DNA of 64,000 bases from Isoetes taiwanensis (taxonomy: Eukaryota > Streptophyta > Lycopodiopsida > Isoetales > Isoetaceae), in the NCBI GenBank assembly GCA_021234155.1, contig JAJEKV010000025.1, positions 124,001-188,000 on the forward strand, in the 5' to 3' direction. The position numbers and the translations under genes were made by a program. Below the pieces are notes generated by a model. The model searched no databases, had not been told where the DNA came from, and saw only the letters and a list, made by a program, of their open reading frames with translations. This document shows, one piece after another, positions 1 to 10,753 of this stretch (positions are counted from its first letter, which is position 1; each line of letters starts with the position of its first letter).

Positions 1-179
1 AATCGGTCCTTATTTTTTTGGTAACATACCTTGAGGATGTACTACCCTTTTCAATTTTCGCTATCATGCGTCGCCATCTTCTTTTTCCCTTTCTCATCTC
101 TCCCACTTTCGAAATTATCGCATGCCACGTTGTTTACTCTTCACAATTTTGAATTCACCAGATGCCATCTGATGTTTGC

Positions 180-312
180 CACATTCGATTTCAAAATCAC
201 CAGATTGCATGTTCTCCTGATCGCCACATTCAGTTTCAAAATCACCAGATTGCATGTTTTCCTCATCGCCACATTCAGTTTCAAAATCACCAGATTGCAT
301 GTTTTCCTGATC
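180..312. repeat. 45-bp tandem repeat, about three copies
   Basis: A 45-bp unit containing TTTCAAAATCACCAGATTGC is repeated about three times with few differences. The repeat is open in several frames because 45 is a multiple of three, which produces repetitive apparent peptides on both strands. I see no gene here. Confidence 0.85.
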
Positions 313-396
313 CTGGAAAAAAATTCAAATTGTGTTCTAGTTTCTTGGTTCGATCTGGGAATTTTCTTGGAAGGAAATTTTTCTGGAGGGAATTTT

Positions 397-431
397 CCTG
401 GAGGAAATTGAAGGGAGGAATTTCCTCCAGG
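397..431. repeat. Perfect 13-bp inverted repeat (hairpin)
   Basis: CCTGGAGGAAATT and its exact reverse complement are separated by 9 bp. The surrounding GGAATTTTC-rich sequence resembles the larger foldbacks near 5.9 kb and 25.2 kb. Confidence 0.7.
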
Positions 432-839
432 AGTTTCGCATCAACCGCCGGCCTCTACTCGTCATAATTACAAACAAACGGGAATTTTGCCCCTTTTAAA
501 TATATAAGACAAAATTTATACATGAAATAAGTACATTCAAAATTCAGCAACCCGTTTAAAAGTTTACATGAATTGCCCCCTAATGTATGACCCCCTAACG
601 TGCTTTTACCCATGAGAGGAGAAACAAATTGTAACAACACCTAAACAAATACAGAATTTACTACCAACCCCTATTTCCACATTGCAATGGAGTTGGTGAA
701 ACATGATCTCCTCAAATTGCAAAACATTTGGAGTCAATTAAATAGAGATGCTATTCGATAAATGAGAAAGTCTAAATGCTTAATATATCATTTACATCAT
801 TATATAATAAAAGGAACTAGATAATAGCAACAACTATAA

Positions 840-1274
840 TAGATTATTTTGACGATTATTCTGACAAATATAGAAAGATAGTCAGCATATTAGTCACAAA
901 ATTAGTCAATGTAACCGTCAACTTGTAAGTCACCTAATTAGTTAGACATTTAATCAAACATTTAGACAGACAGATAGTCAGGTTATTAGTCAAACTCTAG
1001 TCAGCAAAATCATCAGAAATGATTCGTCCAACTACTCGTCACCTCATTAGTCAGATTATTAGACAACTAATTAGTCAAGCTAAACGTTAGCTTAAATGTC
1101 AAGTAATTCGTCAAATGCTTATTCGTCAGTTTATTAGTCAGATTTTTCGTCAGATTCAAACGTCTGTTCGTTAGTTAGATCAAACGTCACATTACTAGTC
1201 AAATATGCATTTGACAAATTATTTTGGACCCTCTGACGATTTTTCTGACGTTTAATAGTCATTCTCTTGTAGCG
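840..1274. mobile_element. CACTA-like transposon end with subterminal TNGTCA array
   Basis: About 400 bp are filled with dispersed copies of TTAGTCA, TCGTCA and CTGACG in both orientations. The block ends at 1274 with a sequence whose reverse complement begins CGCTACAAGAGAA, one base off the CACTACAAGARAA ends of plant CACTA (EnSpm) elements. Dense short subterminal repeats next to such a terminus are a known CACTA feature. I find neither the opposite end nor any transposase, so this is probably a truncated or solo end. Microsatellite decay is the alternative, but the terminal match argues against it. Confidence 0.5.
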
Positions 1275-1667
1275 TATTCACATTCTCCTGAAGCATGTTG
1301 CAATGCCTAGAGCTTGCAATGCTCAATGCCATGAACCTGTGCGAGAACAAGAGAAAATATTCAAGAAATACGCGAAAAATATGCTAGAACACTAAAAATA
1401 CTTGATAGATTAGAATAGAATACAAGGGCTTGAGCTAGAAGGTTCAAGACTGGCATTGAATCAGAATAGTTCAACAAAAATGAGGCTCCTTTATTTATAT
1501 ATATAAACCAATGGTGGAGACCTCAAGAAAAACATGCAGCTTAGTTGGCAAAAATGTACGCCATGCAACTAAAGAGTGCAAATTTGAACCCTACCTCGTG
1601 CAACTATCTTTTTGCATCCGTGATACGACCATTTTTGTATATACGCATATAATACCCATAATTATGG

Positions 1668-2547
1668 TCAGCATACCATCCCCCTCCTACGACAACGACA
1701 ACGATGAATCCTTGGAGATGGAGCCAGAGTACTCAAACTTGGCTTATCCGAGTAATGTTGGTGGAACTCTATAATCTTATCCGGAGCATTAGTCAAATTC
1801 TCAGGTTCTATCACTTGGAGAATATCCTTCCCAATCAGCAAAGCAATACAATCCCTGACGAAGAGACCTAGAGCCCAAAATATCTCGAACCTCAAACTCC
1901 TCTTGATCATCAATCTCCAATGGTAGAGGCATTAGAAGAACTCAACCTGAGAAGGAATTAGGCATGTATGGCTCCAATAGTCAGATATGAAATACTGGAT
2001 AGAGATGAACAACTGGAGGAAGCTCGAGCCAGAATGCCACAATCGTTGATATGAGTCGTGATCCGATAAAAACAATGGCAACGATAGTCAAACTTGTTGC
2101 ATGAACATGAGGTCGGGAGGTCCCTACGCAGAAGACAGACAAGGGCAGAACATAAAATATAGGAGCTTTCTGACGATGTAAATCAACATAATGCTGATAA
2201 AGTTCTTGTGTGTGGAGAAGATGGCGTTGAAGAGCTGATTGAAGAGCCTGAAATTTCTCGAGTCGAGACTTTGTAGCAGGATTGATAGACTTATACCCAG
2301 CGGCACTAAGAGACCAATGAGGATGCTGACCTGAGTTCAGAAAGAATGGAGTCTGGCCAGTGGAAGCATAAACTAAGTTATTATAGGCAAATTTAGCTAA
2401 CAAAAGCCAATCGACCCAATCATCCTGCTGATAATCGATAAAGCACCTCAAATATTGTGCCAGAGTCTGATTAGGGCGCTCTGCTATCAGGAACCTATGC
2501 AAAAAATAAGGAATATAAATATACAAGAAATACGCGAAGATTGACAA
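1668..2547 (-). pseudogene. Chromovirus (Ty3/gypsy) integrase C-terminus and chromodomain relic
   Basis: Read on the minus strand, residues such as QTLAQYLRCFIDYQQDDW and TGQTPFFLNSGQHP match the C-terminal half of Ty3/gypsy integrase. Further on, EPENLTNAPDKIIEFHQHY followed by SDKP matches the end of a chromovirus chromodomain. Several stops and frame changes lie between the blocks, and the integrase core with its catalytic DDE residues is missing, so it cannot be active. The break at about 2547 abuts a second chromovirus piece reading the other way. It may belong to the same element as the minus-strand RT pieces at 11.5-15.3 kb. Confidence 0.85.
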
Positions 2548-2559
2548 AGAATCTAATGT

Positions 2560-4110
2560 ACATTGGCTTCAAGTACTCCCACATTGATTTCGTGATCCAA
2601 TGTAGTTCTGGACCTCTTCAAGGAAAGCTCAATGTCTTTCTCATCGCTCCTACTTTAAGCCTAGGTGGGGTGATTCCCTATTTGATCATCAATTACAGGT
2701 TATTCTAGGGTTTGGTCATTTCCATATTATAGCCATCACTTTGTTCAAGAGGCCTCATGATACAGCCTTATTGGAGCCTTCTCAGCAATCTCTTTCCCCT
2801 GAGCGACATCCTTCTTTGTAGATGCAGTTAGATTATGATCATTTTGAGATTCAAGATGGACTCCTATTCCACGATGGACTTTTATATGTTACAGATGGTG
2901 CTTCTAGACTTTGGATTCTCTAGGCTTGCCAGGTTCACCAATGGCGGGATACTTTGGAGTAGCTAATACTATTGAACTTATTGGTCGAGATTATTGGTAG
3001 CCTTGGCTCCGCTGCTCTGTCGAAGTTTTCATCCAATTTCGTAATATCTGCTGAGTGAAAGTTCTGAGATATCTTACTCATGGTCTCCTTCAATCAATGT
3101 CTGTTCTAGATGGATCTTGGAAGAGTAATTCTTTAGACTTTATTTTGGAGTTGACACTCTCTCAGGATCATAATGCCATCATGGACACTGTTGATTGCTT
3201 CTCTAAGATGGCTCATTTTATTCCTTGCAACATGCAGTTGTCAGACTTTATAAATTGCCAGATACTATCATTAGTAATTGTGGACCCTAATTTATCACAT
3301 GTTTTTGAAAAGGACTTCTGGATCCATTACATGTTGATCGCTCGTTGACGTCTGGTCGTCATCTAGAAAGTAATGGGCAAGCAGAGTGCGCCACTCAAAC
3401 TCTTATTTGAGATGTTATATCAGTTACCATTGGGATGATTCGGTCCATTGACTTTCATTAGCTGAGTTTGCCAATGATAACTCAGTATATGCTTTCATGG
3501 GCCAAACTCCCTTCTCTTTGAACTTGGGCTAACATCTTCCTTGGTCTCTTAGTATCACATAATATGACTCTGTCAATCCGAGAAATGAGTCTTAACTTGA
3601 GAAACTCCGGACTCTTCAATTATATCTTCAATACCACCTTCTCTGCATTCAAGAGTGCTATTGGCATTATGCAGATTTACATCTTCAGGAGGCTCCTATG
3701 TTTCACGCTGGTAACTTTGTCTGTCTTCTACATAGGGACCTCCCCACCACACATCCCTGTGACAAGCTTGACTATCGTCGCCTTGGTCCTTAAAATCATG
3801 GCACAGATAAGTAGTGTTGCATTCCAGCTCGAGCTTCCTCTAGTTGTTTGACTGCATCCAATATTTTCATGTTTTGCTATTAGAGTTGTCCACGCCTAAT
3901 CCCTTCTCAGATCGAATTCCTTCACCGTCTCCACCAGTGGAAATTGATAATCACGAGAGTTCGAGGTTCGAGACTTTTTTTTTCAAGTGATCGCACCTAG
4001 AAACTTGCCGAGAATCTAATTAATGCTCCTGATAAAATTGCAGAGTTCCACTGATATTATTCAGATAAGCCAAGTTCAAGTACTTCGGTTTTACCTTCCA
4101 CCCCAAAGAC
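2560..4110 (+). pseudogene. Chromovirus RNase H tail, integrase and chromodomain relic
   Basis: On the plus strand the order is: an RNase H tail; an integrase zinc-binding region (ELIGRDYW near 2970); the integrase core from about 3085 (LDFILELTLSQDHNAIM and FSKMAHFIPC); a broken integrase C-terminus (SNGQAECATQTLI, then MGQTPFSLNLG); and a chromodomain end (NLINAPDKIAEFH near 4040). Many stops and frameshifts are present. The domain order is that of a chromovirus, and an LTR-like sequence follows directly at 4118. It is homologous to, and inverted relative to, the piece at 1668-2547. Confidence 0.85.
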
Positions 4111-4117
4111 TCGTCGT

Positions 4118-4470
4118 TGTTAATCACCTAGTGGTTAACATTGTGCACATGTTAGGTGTCAGTGGTGGCACACTACACTTGGAATGTTTAGGTTAGCATA
4201 AGTGTACGGTTTAGATTTAGCTAGATTTAGGGCTCAGATTTGCGATCTACACTATATTAGACCAGGGCCTCTTCAGATGTATTCAGGTTTGATCTCAAAT
4301 TTAGAGAGCCTTATTGGCGCACATTTCCCATATTCTTTGTGCATTTTGTCTCTTTCTTGTTTTATGATCTTGAGCATGGCATGAGCATGGCAGGCTTGTA
4401 GCATTTGGCAGTCATGGACTGCTACTGCAAGACGTATGCCAAGAACTCAAAATTAACAATGGCGCCATTA
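4118..4470 (+). repeat. LTR of the chromovirus (3' LTR position)
   Basis: The sequence starts right after the chromodomain with a TGTTAA terminus and a near-palindrome (TGTTAATCAC, CTA, GTGGTTAACA). It is homologous over most of its length to a second copy at 10036. The right limit is set only by where that homology stops, so the true LTR end is uncertain. Confidence 0.65.
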
Positions 4471-5853
4471 TACCGGGGTTCGCTCAAGATCATTTTTTAG
4501 CCTTGTTGTTTGTTGTTGTCTTGCTGCTCTCATTCTTCTCTGTTTTGAGGACTTCTTGTATACTATTCTCCATCCTTTAGATTTCCTTAGTTTGCCCAAC
4601 CAAGTCGATTCATGTATCCGCTCGGAGGCCTTTATTTTTCAAAATAGCTGATGATTCTCCCAATCATTTAATCTTGTTTATCTCTTCTCAAAGCCCTGTT
4701 CTTAAGATGCAGCAAGCCCAATTCATAGTTAAGAATTTCTAGAGTGGTGACATCACTCCTCTCTACAAGATTATCAGAAAAAACTACTGTTTGATCCCTT
4801 TTTCCATCTTCTATCTGCTGAAAATCTATCCAAAAAACTTATGTGTTGGTCATTTTGTCATCTTCTGTTTCCATTATTTTATCAAAAATTATGTGCCCTT
4901 GCACATCCAAAACATACTTTATATCATTTGGAGCATATCAGGAAGGAAGTAAGGATGCTGACATTGTCTGCATCTGCAAATCTTAAGTCTTTCATGAAGA
5001 TTTCCTCTTCAAATTATTTGGCAGAGGACCAGCACCTTGGCTAGCCCCCATCCTTCAAAGGTGGTATCTTAAGGAATCAACACCAAGAAGCCTGGGCTCA
5101 ATGGTTACGAATTTGGAAGTCATAAAAATATCTGCAGCCAGAAGTAAGTTCTGCACCAAGGCATCCACAGAATCCTGTTTTACCTGCAATCATCTGGCTC
5201 GATACTAAGGTAAAGCAAACAAAGCAAAGAGTAAATTTCTTTATTGCATGATTCACTGTAGTCATCGGCTTCAGTTTGATTCTTATTGAAGTTTTTTAAG
5301 AGGGCCAGCTCTATGGCTAGCCCCAATCCATTATTCACGAGCAAAGAATCATCTGGTTTGACACTTTCAGCATATGTACCTGCATCACATACGATGGATT
5401 AGCATATTGTATATCTATCTAGCAGATAAACTCATGCGTTATTCTTTCCAAGCAAAGCCATCAGATTTATGCCCTGCAGCAAAGATCCAGTTGAGACTTG
5501 CATGGAAATTAGAAGCACATCTTTCCCATCACCATCTGTTTATTCCAACTACGCAAGAAGCAGCATTTGCCTTTGAATCTGGTTGCACACCCAGCAGAAT
5601 CAGGCAAAAATAGCGATTCTCCTATGCTATTCCAGTTCAAATTCATCATCGATCCTATTCCGGCACTCTATCAGGGCCCTGCATTCATTTTTTAGCTATT
5701 CCTATCAAAAGCTCCAAAATGTCTGGCCGCCTCTGTTGTCTCGCAAATTTTAGGGCAGGGCATTCTTAGGTTTTTGAGCCAAGGCTCAGATTTTGCTAGC
5801 CCAAATGATGGCTTAGATGAAGCCCCGTATGCCTCATTCACATTGGAAGGAGT
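4471..5853. other. No gene seen
   Basis: AT-rich sequence with short, unsupported open frames. It probably consists of LTR tail and decayed retroelement DNA, but I recognise no domain. Confidence 0.5.
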
Positions 5854-5951
5854 AATTTTCGCCAGGTGGAAATTTCGGCGAGAAATTTTCTGCTGACCTG
5901 GCAGGCCACGATCAGCAGGAAATTTTCTTAAATTTCCACCTGGCGAAAATT
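5854..5951. repeat. 98-bp foldback with perfect 22-bp arms
   Basis: Positions 5854-5875 and 5930-5951 are perfect reverse complements (core TTTTCGCCAGGTGGAAA). The inner parts, around GAAATTTTCTGCTGA, also pair almost perfectly, so nearly the whole unit folds on itself. It lies 6 bp outside the left terminal repeat of the DUF3504 element and resembles the foldback at 25158-25296 in its start (GGAGAATTTT) and its AAATTTTCTG core. Confidence 0.85.
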
Positions 5952-6144
5952 CTCCGACGAAATTTTAGGGATCTTGAAATTTTTTCTCTTCTGCGCCCGG
6001 AGGATCTATGGCGCCAGAGTCCTCGCGGGCCGATTTTGGCTAGTTTTTGATATCTTTGTTGTGGAAGGTGAGCGCCTGGCCGTAGCCATGATTTTGCTCG
6101 AGATTTTGAAGATTTTCATGATTTTTAGCTAGTGTAGTTTCTTG

Positions 6145-6300
6145 GCGACCTCTGAAGCAGTTTGGCGACTTCTCAAGCATTTTGGCGAGATTTTGGCGAT
6201 TTCTCAAGCATTTTGGGCGCTTCTTGGCGAGTTTCTGATGACTTCTCAAGCATTTTGGCGAGTTTTTGGCGACTTCTGAAGCATTTTGGCGAGTTTGCTG
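6145..6300 (+). repeat. Degenerate 30-50 bp repeats in the 5' leader
   Basis: Four to five imperfect copies of a GGCGACTTCTCAAGCATTTT unit lie upstream of the recombinase gene. The last copy runs into a likely 5'-UTR intron (6311-6376, GTATGT to TTGCAG). They could be subterminal transposon repeats or untranslated leader. Confidence 0.7.
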
Positions 6301-6438
6301 CTGCAAGAAAGTATGTTTTTGTGTTTTTGTGTAATTTATGTTGTAATATCTTGTTCTTACTCTGTTTTTGTTGCAGATCTGCAAAGTTTCAAGAAAGGAG
6401 TCGATTTTGAGGTTTGGATCCAGGCCATTCTAAGAAAA

Positions 6439-8913
6439 ATGGCTGTCAGGAGGTCCTTTTTAGTGATTTTGTTTGTATTTTTTAGCATGGCTGTGTCTAT
6501 GAGTAGCTTGGGGCCGTCCTTTGCCCTTAATATCACACGGGAGCTACATGCAAGTGCTATATCAGTTGATTTGGGGGATAGTGGCAAGAACATTGCTGCA
6601 GAGGTGCATGCAGATGCACGAGTAGATCTTGCTGATGTCGATCTTGGAGCTGATGTAGTGCAGGAGAGTGTTTCACGTGCCAAATATTGATGGCTTGCTA
6701 AACCAGTTCCAAGGCCAAGAACTTGACAATTTTGTGGCAGAGATTCAGAATGCTGACTGGTTTCATCAAGATCAGCTTGGTGATGATCAAGTCGAAAGAG
6801 ATGAGTTCTTTGCACTAGATCCTGCTCTTGTTAAGGAGGCAGGGATGCTTCAAAGAGTTTAACTAATTGGGCTAGGAAACGATTTGATAGCTGGAGGAAA
6901 GCATTCAATCTTGATTGCAGCATTGCTATTGAAGATATACATGTGCTGGAGCTTGCAGATATGCTGATGAAATTCATGCTACAAGTCAAGAAGAAAAACA
7001 AGGAAGTGTATCCACCTGGAAGGTACAGATTTTATACTGGATTTTTTTTTTTTGTTTAAATGTTTCTAACTATTTATTGTCCTACATGCAGTCTTAGTGT
7101 CTTATATCGGACGTTTGGGAGAATTTTGAGGAAAAAACAGGAGGTTAGGGTTGGTATGACCGGTGTTGAGGAGAGACCTTTTAATATTTTGAAATCAGAT
7201 GTGTTTAAAAAGAGTACCTATGCATTTGTAGTTGCTGTTAGGAGATCCAGACTGCTAGGGGTGAAAGGCAAAAAGAAAAAAGCACATGTTATACCTTTTA
7301 GTGTTGAAACTGATCTTCTTGCAGATGTTGATCACCAAGTTTATCATCCTAGAGGTGTTCAGAAACGATTATGCTTTTATATATCAGAAAGGTGTTTGGC
7401 ATTAGAGCATCTAAGGAACTCGAACTTAAAAATTTACCAATTTAGTGTGCAAACTAGTGAGAGTGGTGAGTTTGTCAAGTATGATGAAGCATGTAGTAAG
7501 AACCACCAGCCCTCTGCCACACGCTTTGAGGATCATCATTTTAGGGATCGAGTCTGGAGTTATGAGTCCGATTTTGTGTTTACGTTCAAACAATATGCAA
7601 GGCATTTACCTTCAAGGCAGTTTGGCAAGGATGATAAGACCGATGGCGCACTATTTCTGACAGCAATTGATAACTTATGCTCAAATGTGAGTTTTTATTT
7701 TATTGATTTATGTAATTATTTGTTTGATTTCTATTTGTTTTATTGTTTAATAATTGTTTGTTTGTTTAATTGTTTAGGTGTGGTTCCATAAACAACGAGT
7801 TGGAAAGAATCAGGTGGCGAAGTGGCTGAAAATTATGGGCGACACGGTCAATGCCGAAATTTGTAACAAATCAGGCCGAGTTACTTTGGTTACTAGATTA
7901 GCATTGGCCGGCGTACCTGCTGAAGTTGGTATGCAAGTCACCGGTCATAATACGTATGACGGATACCAGAAGTAAGTGTAACTAGGTTTTTTTATTTTAT
8001 TTATCATTTCATTGTTAATTTATTTCTTAAGTGTTGCTTACTGTTTATTTGTTTTTAATGTAGGTATGACAGAAGCAAGGAGGTGCAGGTCGATGCTGCG
8101 ATGGATATTCTCTCAAGGCCTGTTGACAGTAATGGGAAGTTTCGTGTGTACAGTGATGTTCTTGGTGAGCAAATGAGTGATAAGAGAAAAGTTTTGTTTG
8201 GTGTTCAAGATGACCGGCCTGCACATTGTCTTGTTGCTCCTGATCAGGTAAATTGTATTTAGTTTTATTTGTATGTGTATTTAAATTTAAATGTTTGATG
8301 GTTTAGCAGGTGCTTGTGCCATCTTCAAGTGCCGCTGCGACAAATTGTGTGGCTGCAAACGATTGTCATAATAATGAGGTACGTAGCTTATTTTTTATGG
8401 TGTTTTCTTTTTTTATTGTGTGGTATATTTTATGGTAGTTAATTTTGGTATTCCATAGGTTGAATCTATGCATGGAATAAAACGGAAGACGACGACATCT
8501 GATGGTGCTAATAAAGTGGTAAGAGATTGTATTGTAATTTGTTTAGTTTCATTGAGTTAATTTATGATCCTTGCTTTCTAATTATTCGCATTATTATTTT
8601 ACAGGTACTTTCATTGGTAAATAGTGAGTCTGGAGTTATATCAGCAGAAACTGGAGCTGGAAAGGAGAACTTGCATTTGAATCAAGATTATCTTGATTTC
8701 ATTGACGACAGTGTTGTTGACGAACTGATGATGTCTGATCCCATTGCTAGGAAGGCATTACAAGGTGGAAATTTTAATGTGACTAAGGGCAATACCGTGA
8801 CAAACACAGGTGGTCAGAACTTTCTTGGAGCTAGTTTTTCAGGTTGCATTTTCGTGACTTGTGAAAATCCTGCAACTGTTAGTGATGTTCTAAAGAAGCT
8901 ACGCAGTACGTAA
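6439..8913 (+). CDS. Crypton-like tyrosine recombinase (DUF3504), seven exons, frame breaks in exon 1
   Basis: Exons: 6439-7022, 7092-7686, 7778-7971, 8064-8247, 8310-8378, 8459-8518 and 8605-8913. All introns are GT-AG, 60-92 bp long, and preserve frame. Exon 1 ends in an N-terminal SAM-like core-binding region (LTNWARKRFDSWRKAF). Exons 2-3 carry the recombinase core: SKN, VWFHKQRVGKN, the box II segment NKSGRVTLVTRLALAGVP and TGH. The presumed nucleophilic Tyr lies nine residues after that His, immediately after the exon 3/4 junction. Odd points: His of HxxR is Lys (KSGR); the usual LRGG block with the first catalytic Arg seems absent or altered near 7400-7420; exon 1 changes frame near 6660-6690 and again near 6840. 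The ATG at 6439 gives a hydrophobic N-terminus that may not be real. The C-terminal 200 residues are unrecognised. It could be a domesticated or recently dead transposon gene. Confidence 0.75.
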
Positions 8914-8924
8914 TTTTCTGAACT

Positions 8925-9304
8925 TTGATCAGTGGAACTTGTTTTTGAAGCTTTCATCACAGTTTTATCAGAAACTTGTTTTTGAACATTGATCAGTGGA
9001 ATTTTGATCACTGGAATTTTGAAAGTGATTGAAATTGGATCACTGGAACTTGTTTTTCAAACTTTGTATGTGAAACTTTGTATGTGAATCAGGAGCTTTG
9101 ATCACAGTTTTATCAGAAACTTTGTATTTGATCACTGAAATTTGTAACTGAAATTGTAATGATCACTGAACTGTTGTAATGATCACTGAAATGATAAGAA
9201 ATTGTAACTTGAAATGACCTTGAAACAACAAGCAATGACCTTGAAATTTCGCCTTGAAAAATCAAGGTGATTTAGGCTATAATTTCAAGGTCCCTAAAAT
9301 TTCG
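8925..9304. repeat. GATCACTGAA / TTATCAGAAAC repeat array downstream of the recombinase
   Basis: The 3' flank is built from about ten short units around GATCAGTGGAA or GATCACTGAA, with TTGTTTTTGAA and TTTGTATGTGAA spacers. It ends in the foldback at 9236-9292 and the right TIR. It probably includes the transcript 3' UTR. Confidence 0.7.
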
Positions 9305-10035
9305 TGATGAGAAGTCCTGTTTGGCTGATGATGATGATGATGTGGCCCTTGCAAACACCTTTTGTCACAAGCAGTCACCATTGTCCTGTTATACCCATGC
9401 CCATGCAAAGCCACGCCGGCCGACGCTAATGTTCATTAGGCCCACGGGCCACGACCATTCCACCACAGCTAAGCTCAGATCCACGCCCATGCCCATGTGG
9501 CATGCTCATGCGGCATTCATATTCACGCTTCTTCACACTTCATTAAAAAATTTCAAGATGGCTGATAATGGGGTGGGGACGACATTATGGTGTTTATTTT
9601 GGGCCCCCATATTGTATTATTTTCATGGTCTTTTGAGCATTGAGTTGTCACTTTTAGCTGCCTCATGATATAAGTGGATGGTATGCATCATTTTAAGCGC
9701 TCTTTAGACTCTTTTTTGGCCCACTTATGTCGATGACAATCTCATTTGGGCATTCAGTTTCGTCATCGATCTTTCTGAAGACATATTTTTGGTGAGAAAA
9801 TCCAACCATTACCATTATTTACACCCCTAAATTTTTGGCACCATGTTGTAAATGGCAAACTTCTTTTATAAAAGTCTGTACATATTTTCATGCTAAAAAC
9901 TTTAGGAAGGAAGGAAGCATATTTTAACGTCACACCACTAGGCAGCATCCAACTGGACATGTGACCACACACCACACTACATTGCTTGGTTGGGACCTGC
10001 CCCCAACCACTTTACATTGCGTCTGTGGGAGGCAG
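9305..10035. other. No gene seen
   Basis: Moderately GC-rich in its first 250 bp, with many GCCCATG-like words, then AT-rich. I recognise no coding region or repeat. Confidence 0.5.
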
Positions 10036-10446
10036 TGTTAACCACCTAGTGGTTAACATTGTGCACATGTTAGGTGTCAATGGTGGCAGACTACATTGAC
10101 ATGTTTAGGTTAGCATAAGTGTACGGTTTAGATTTACCTATCAGATGTATTCAGGTTTGATCTCAAATTTGGAGAGCTTCATTTGGCACACATTTCCCAT
10201 ATTCATTGTGCATATTTTGTCTCTTTCTTGTATACAGGAATGTTGCCTAAAGCAACATTCTTGTAACGTGGAAATAATTTAGATAAAATTCTGTGACAGT
10301 GAAACTCTTCAAAATTGCTGGTAAAGCCTGAGAATGCATGGTAGATGTTCGGAATCGCTGGATAAAGTATCGAGAATGCATAGTAGATCTCTGATCTGTG
10401 TGTCAAATAGCCGCAACAGCCAAGAAACGCAGTAGCAGGAAGAAAC

Positions 10447-10683
10447 CAAGGGGGGTTCACATAGTTATAGCCGTACAATTCATGTGAGTGACCCAAAAGG
10501 GTTTATTTTGGACTTGAACCATACATATACTCTTACCGAGGGGGCTTTTTTTAGGTGATTCTGGTTCAATATGTGGCTGAAATGGGGATTTTTGGAAGAT
10601 TTCTAACGAGTATACAAGGGGGGTTTTGGCGACCCCTTGCACGCACATGTGGTACCTCTTATATGATAGGTGCACCCCCGGGG
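10447..10683. mobile_element. 237-bp MITE, family A/B, copy A
   Basis: The ends are imperfect inverted repeats of the GGGGGG-T(G/T)CAC type (start CAAGGGGGGTTCAC, end GTGCACCCCCGGGG). GAAGAAAC directly flanks both sides (10439-10446 and 10684-10691), an 8-bp target duplication. It shares the internal word GCACGCACATG near the right end and a G-run followed by a T-run with copy B at 23554. An 8-bp duplication suggests a hAT-type transposase, but a non-autonomous element cannot prove that. Confidence 0.75.
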
Positions 10684-10753
10684 GAAGAAACAGAGAAAAC
10701 GTTTCACATTCAGGGTTTGAATGTGTGCCACGTGGCACATCACTACTGGACGC

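Larger units (their letters stand above)
5958..9304 (+). mobile_element. Candidate DUF3504 (Crypton-like) element bounded by 24-bp TIRs
   Basis: Positions 5958-5981 and 9281-9304 are inverted repeats matching at 23 of 24 bases (core AAATTTTAGGGA). They bracket the whole DUF3504 gene. Just inside each end lie different short-repeat arrays: GGCGACTTCTCAAGCATTTT units on the left and GATCACTGAA units on the right. The right end also folds on itself, with GACCTTGAAATT pairing to positions 9281-9292. I see no clear target-site duplication. Classical Cryptons lack terminal inverted repeats, so either the arms come from an unrelated foldback or this is an unusual element. Confidence 0.5.

Noticed and set aside
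6040-6384. 114-residue minus-strand frame with repeated KCLR/LAKN segments
   Set aside because: Arises from the leader repeat array upstream of the recombinase gene; no family resemblance.
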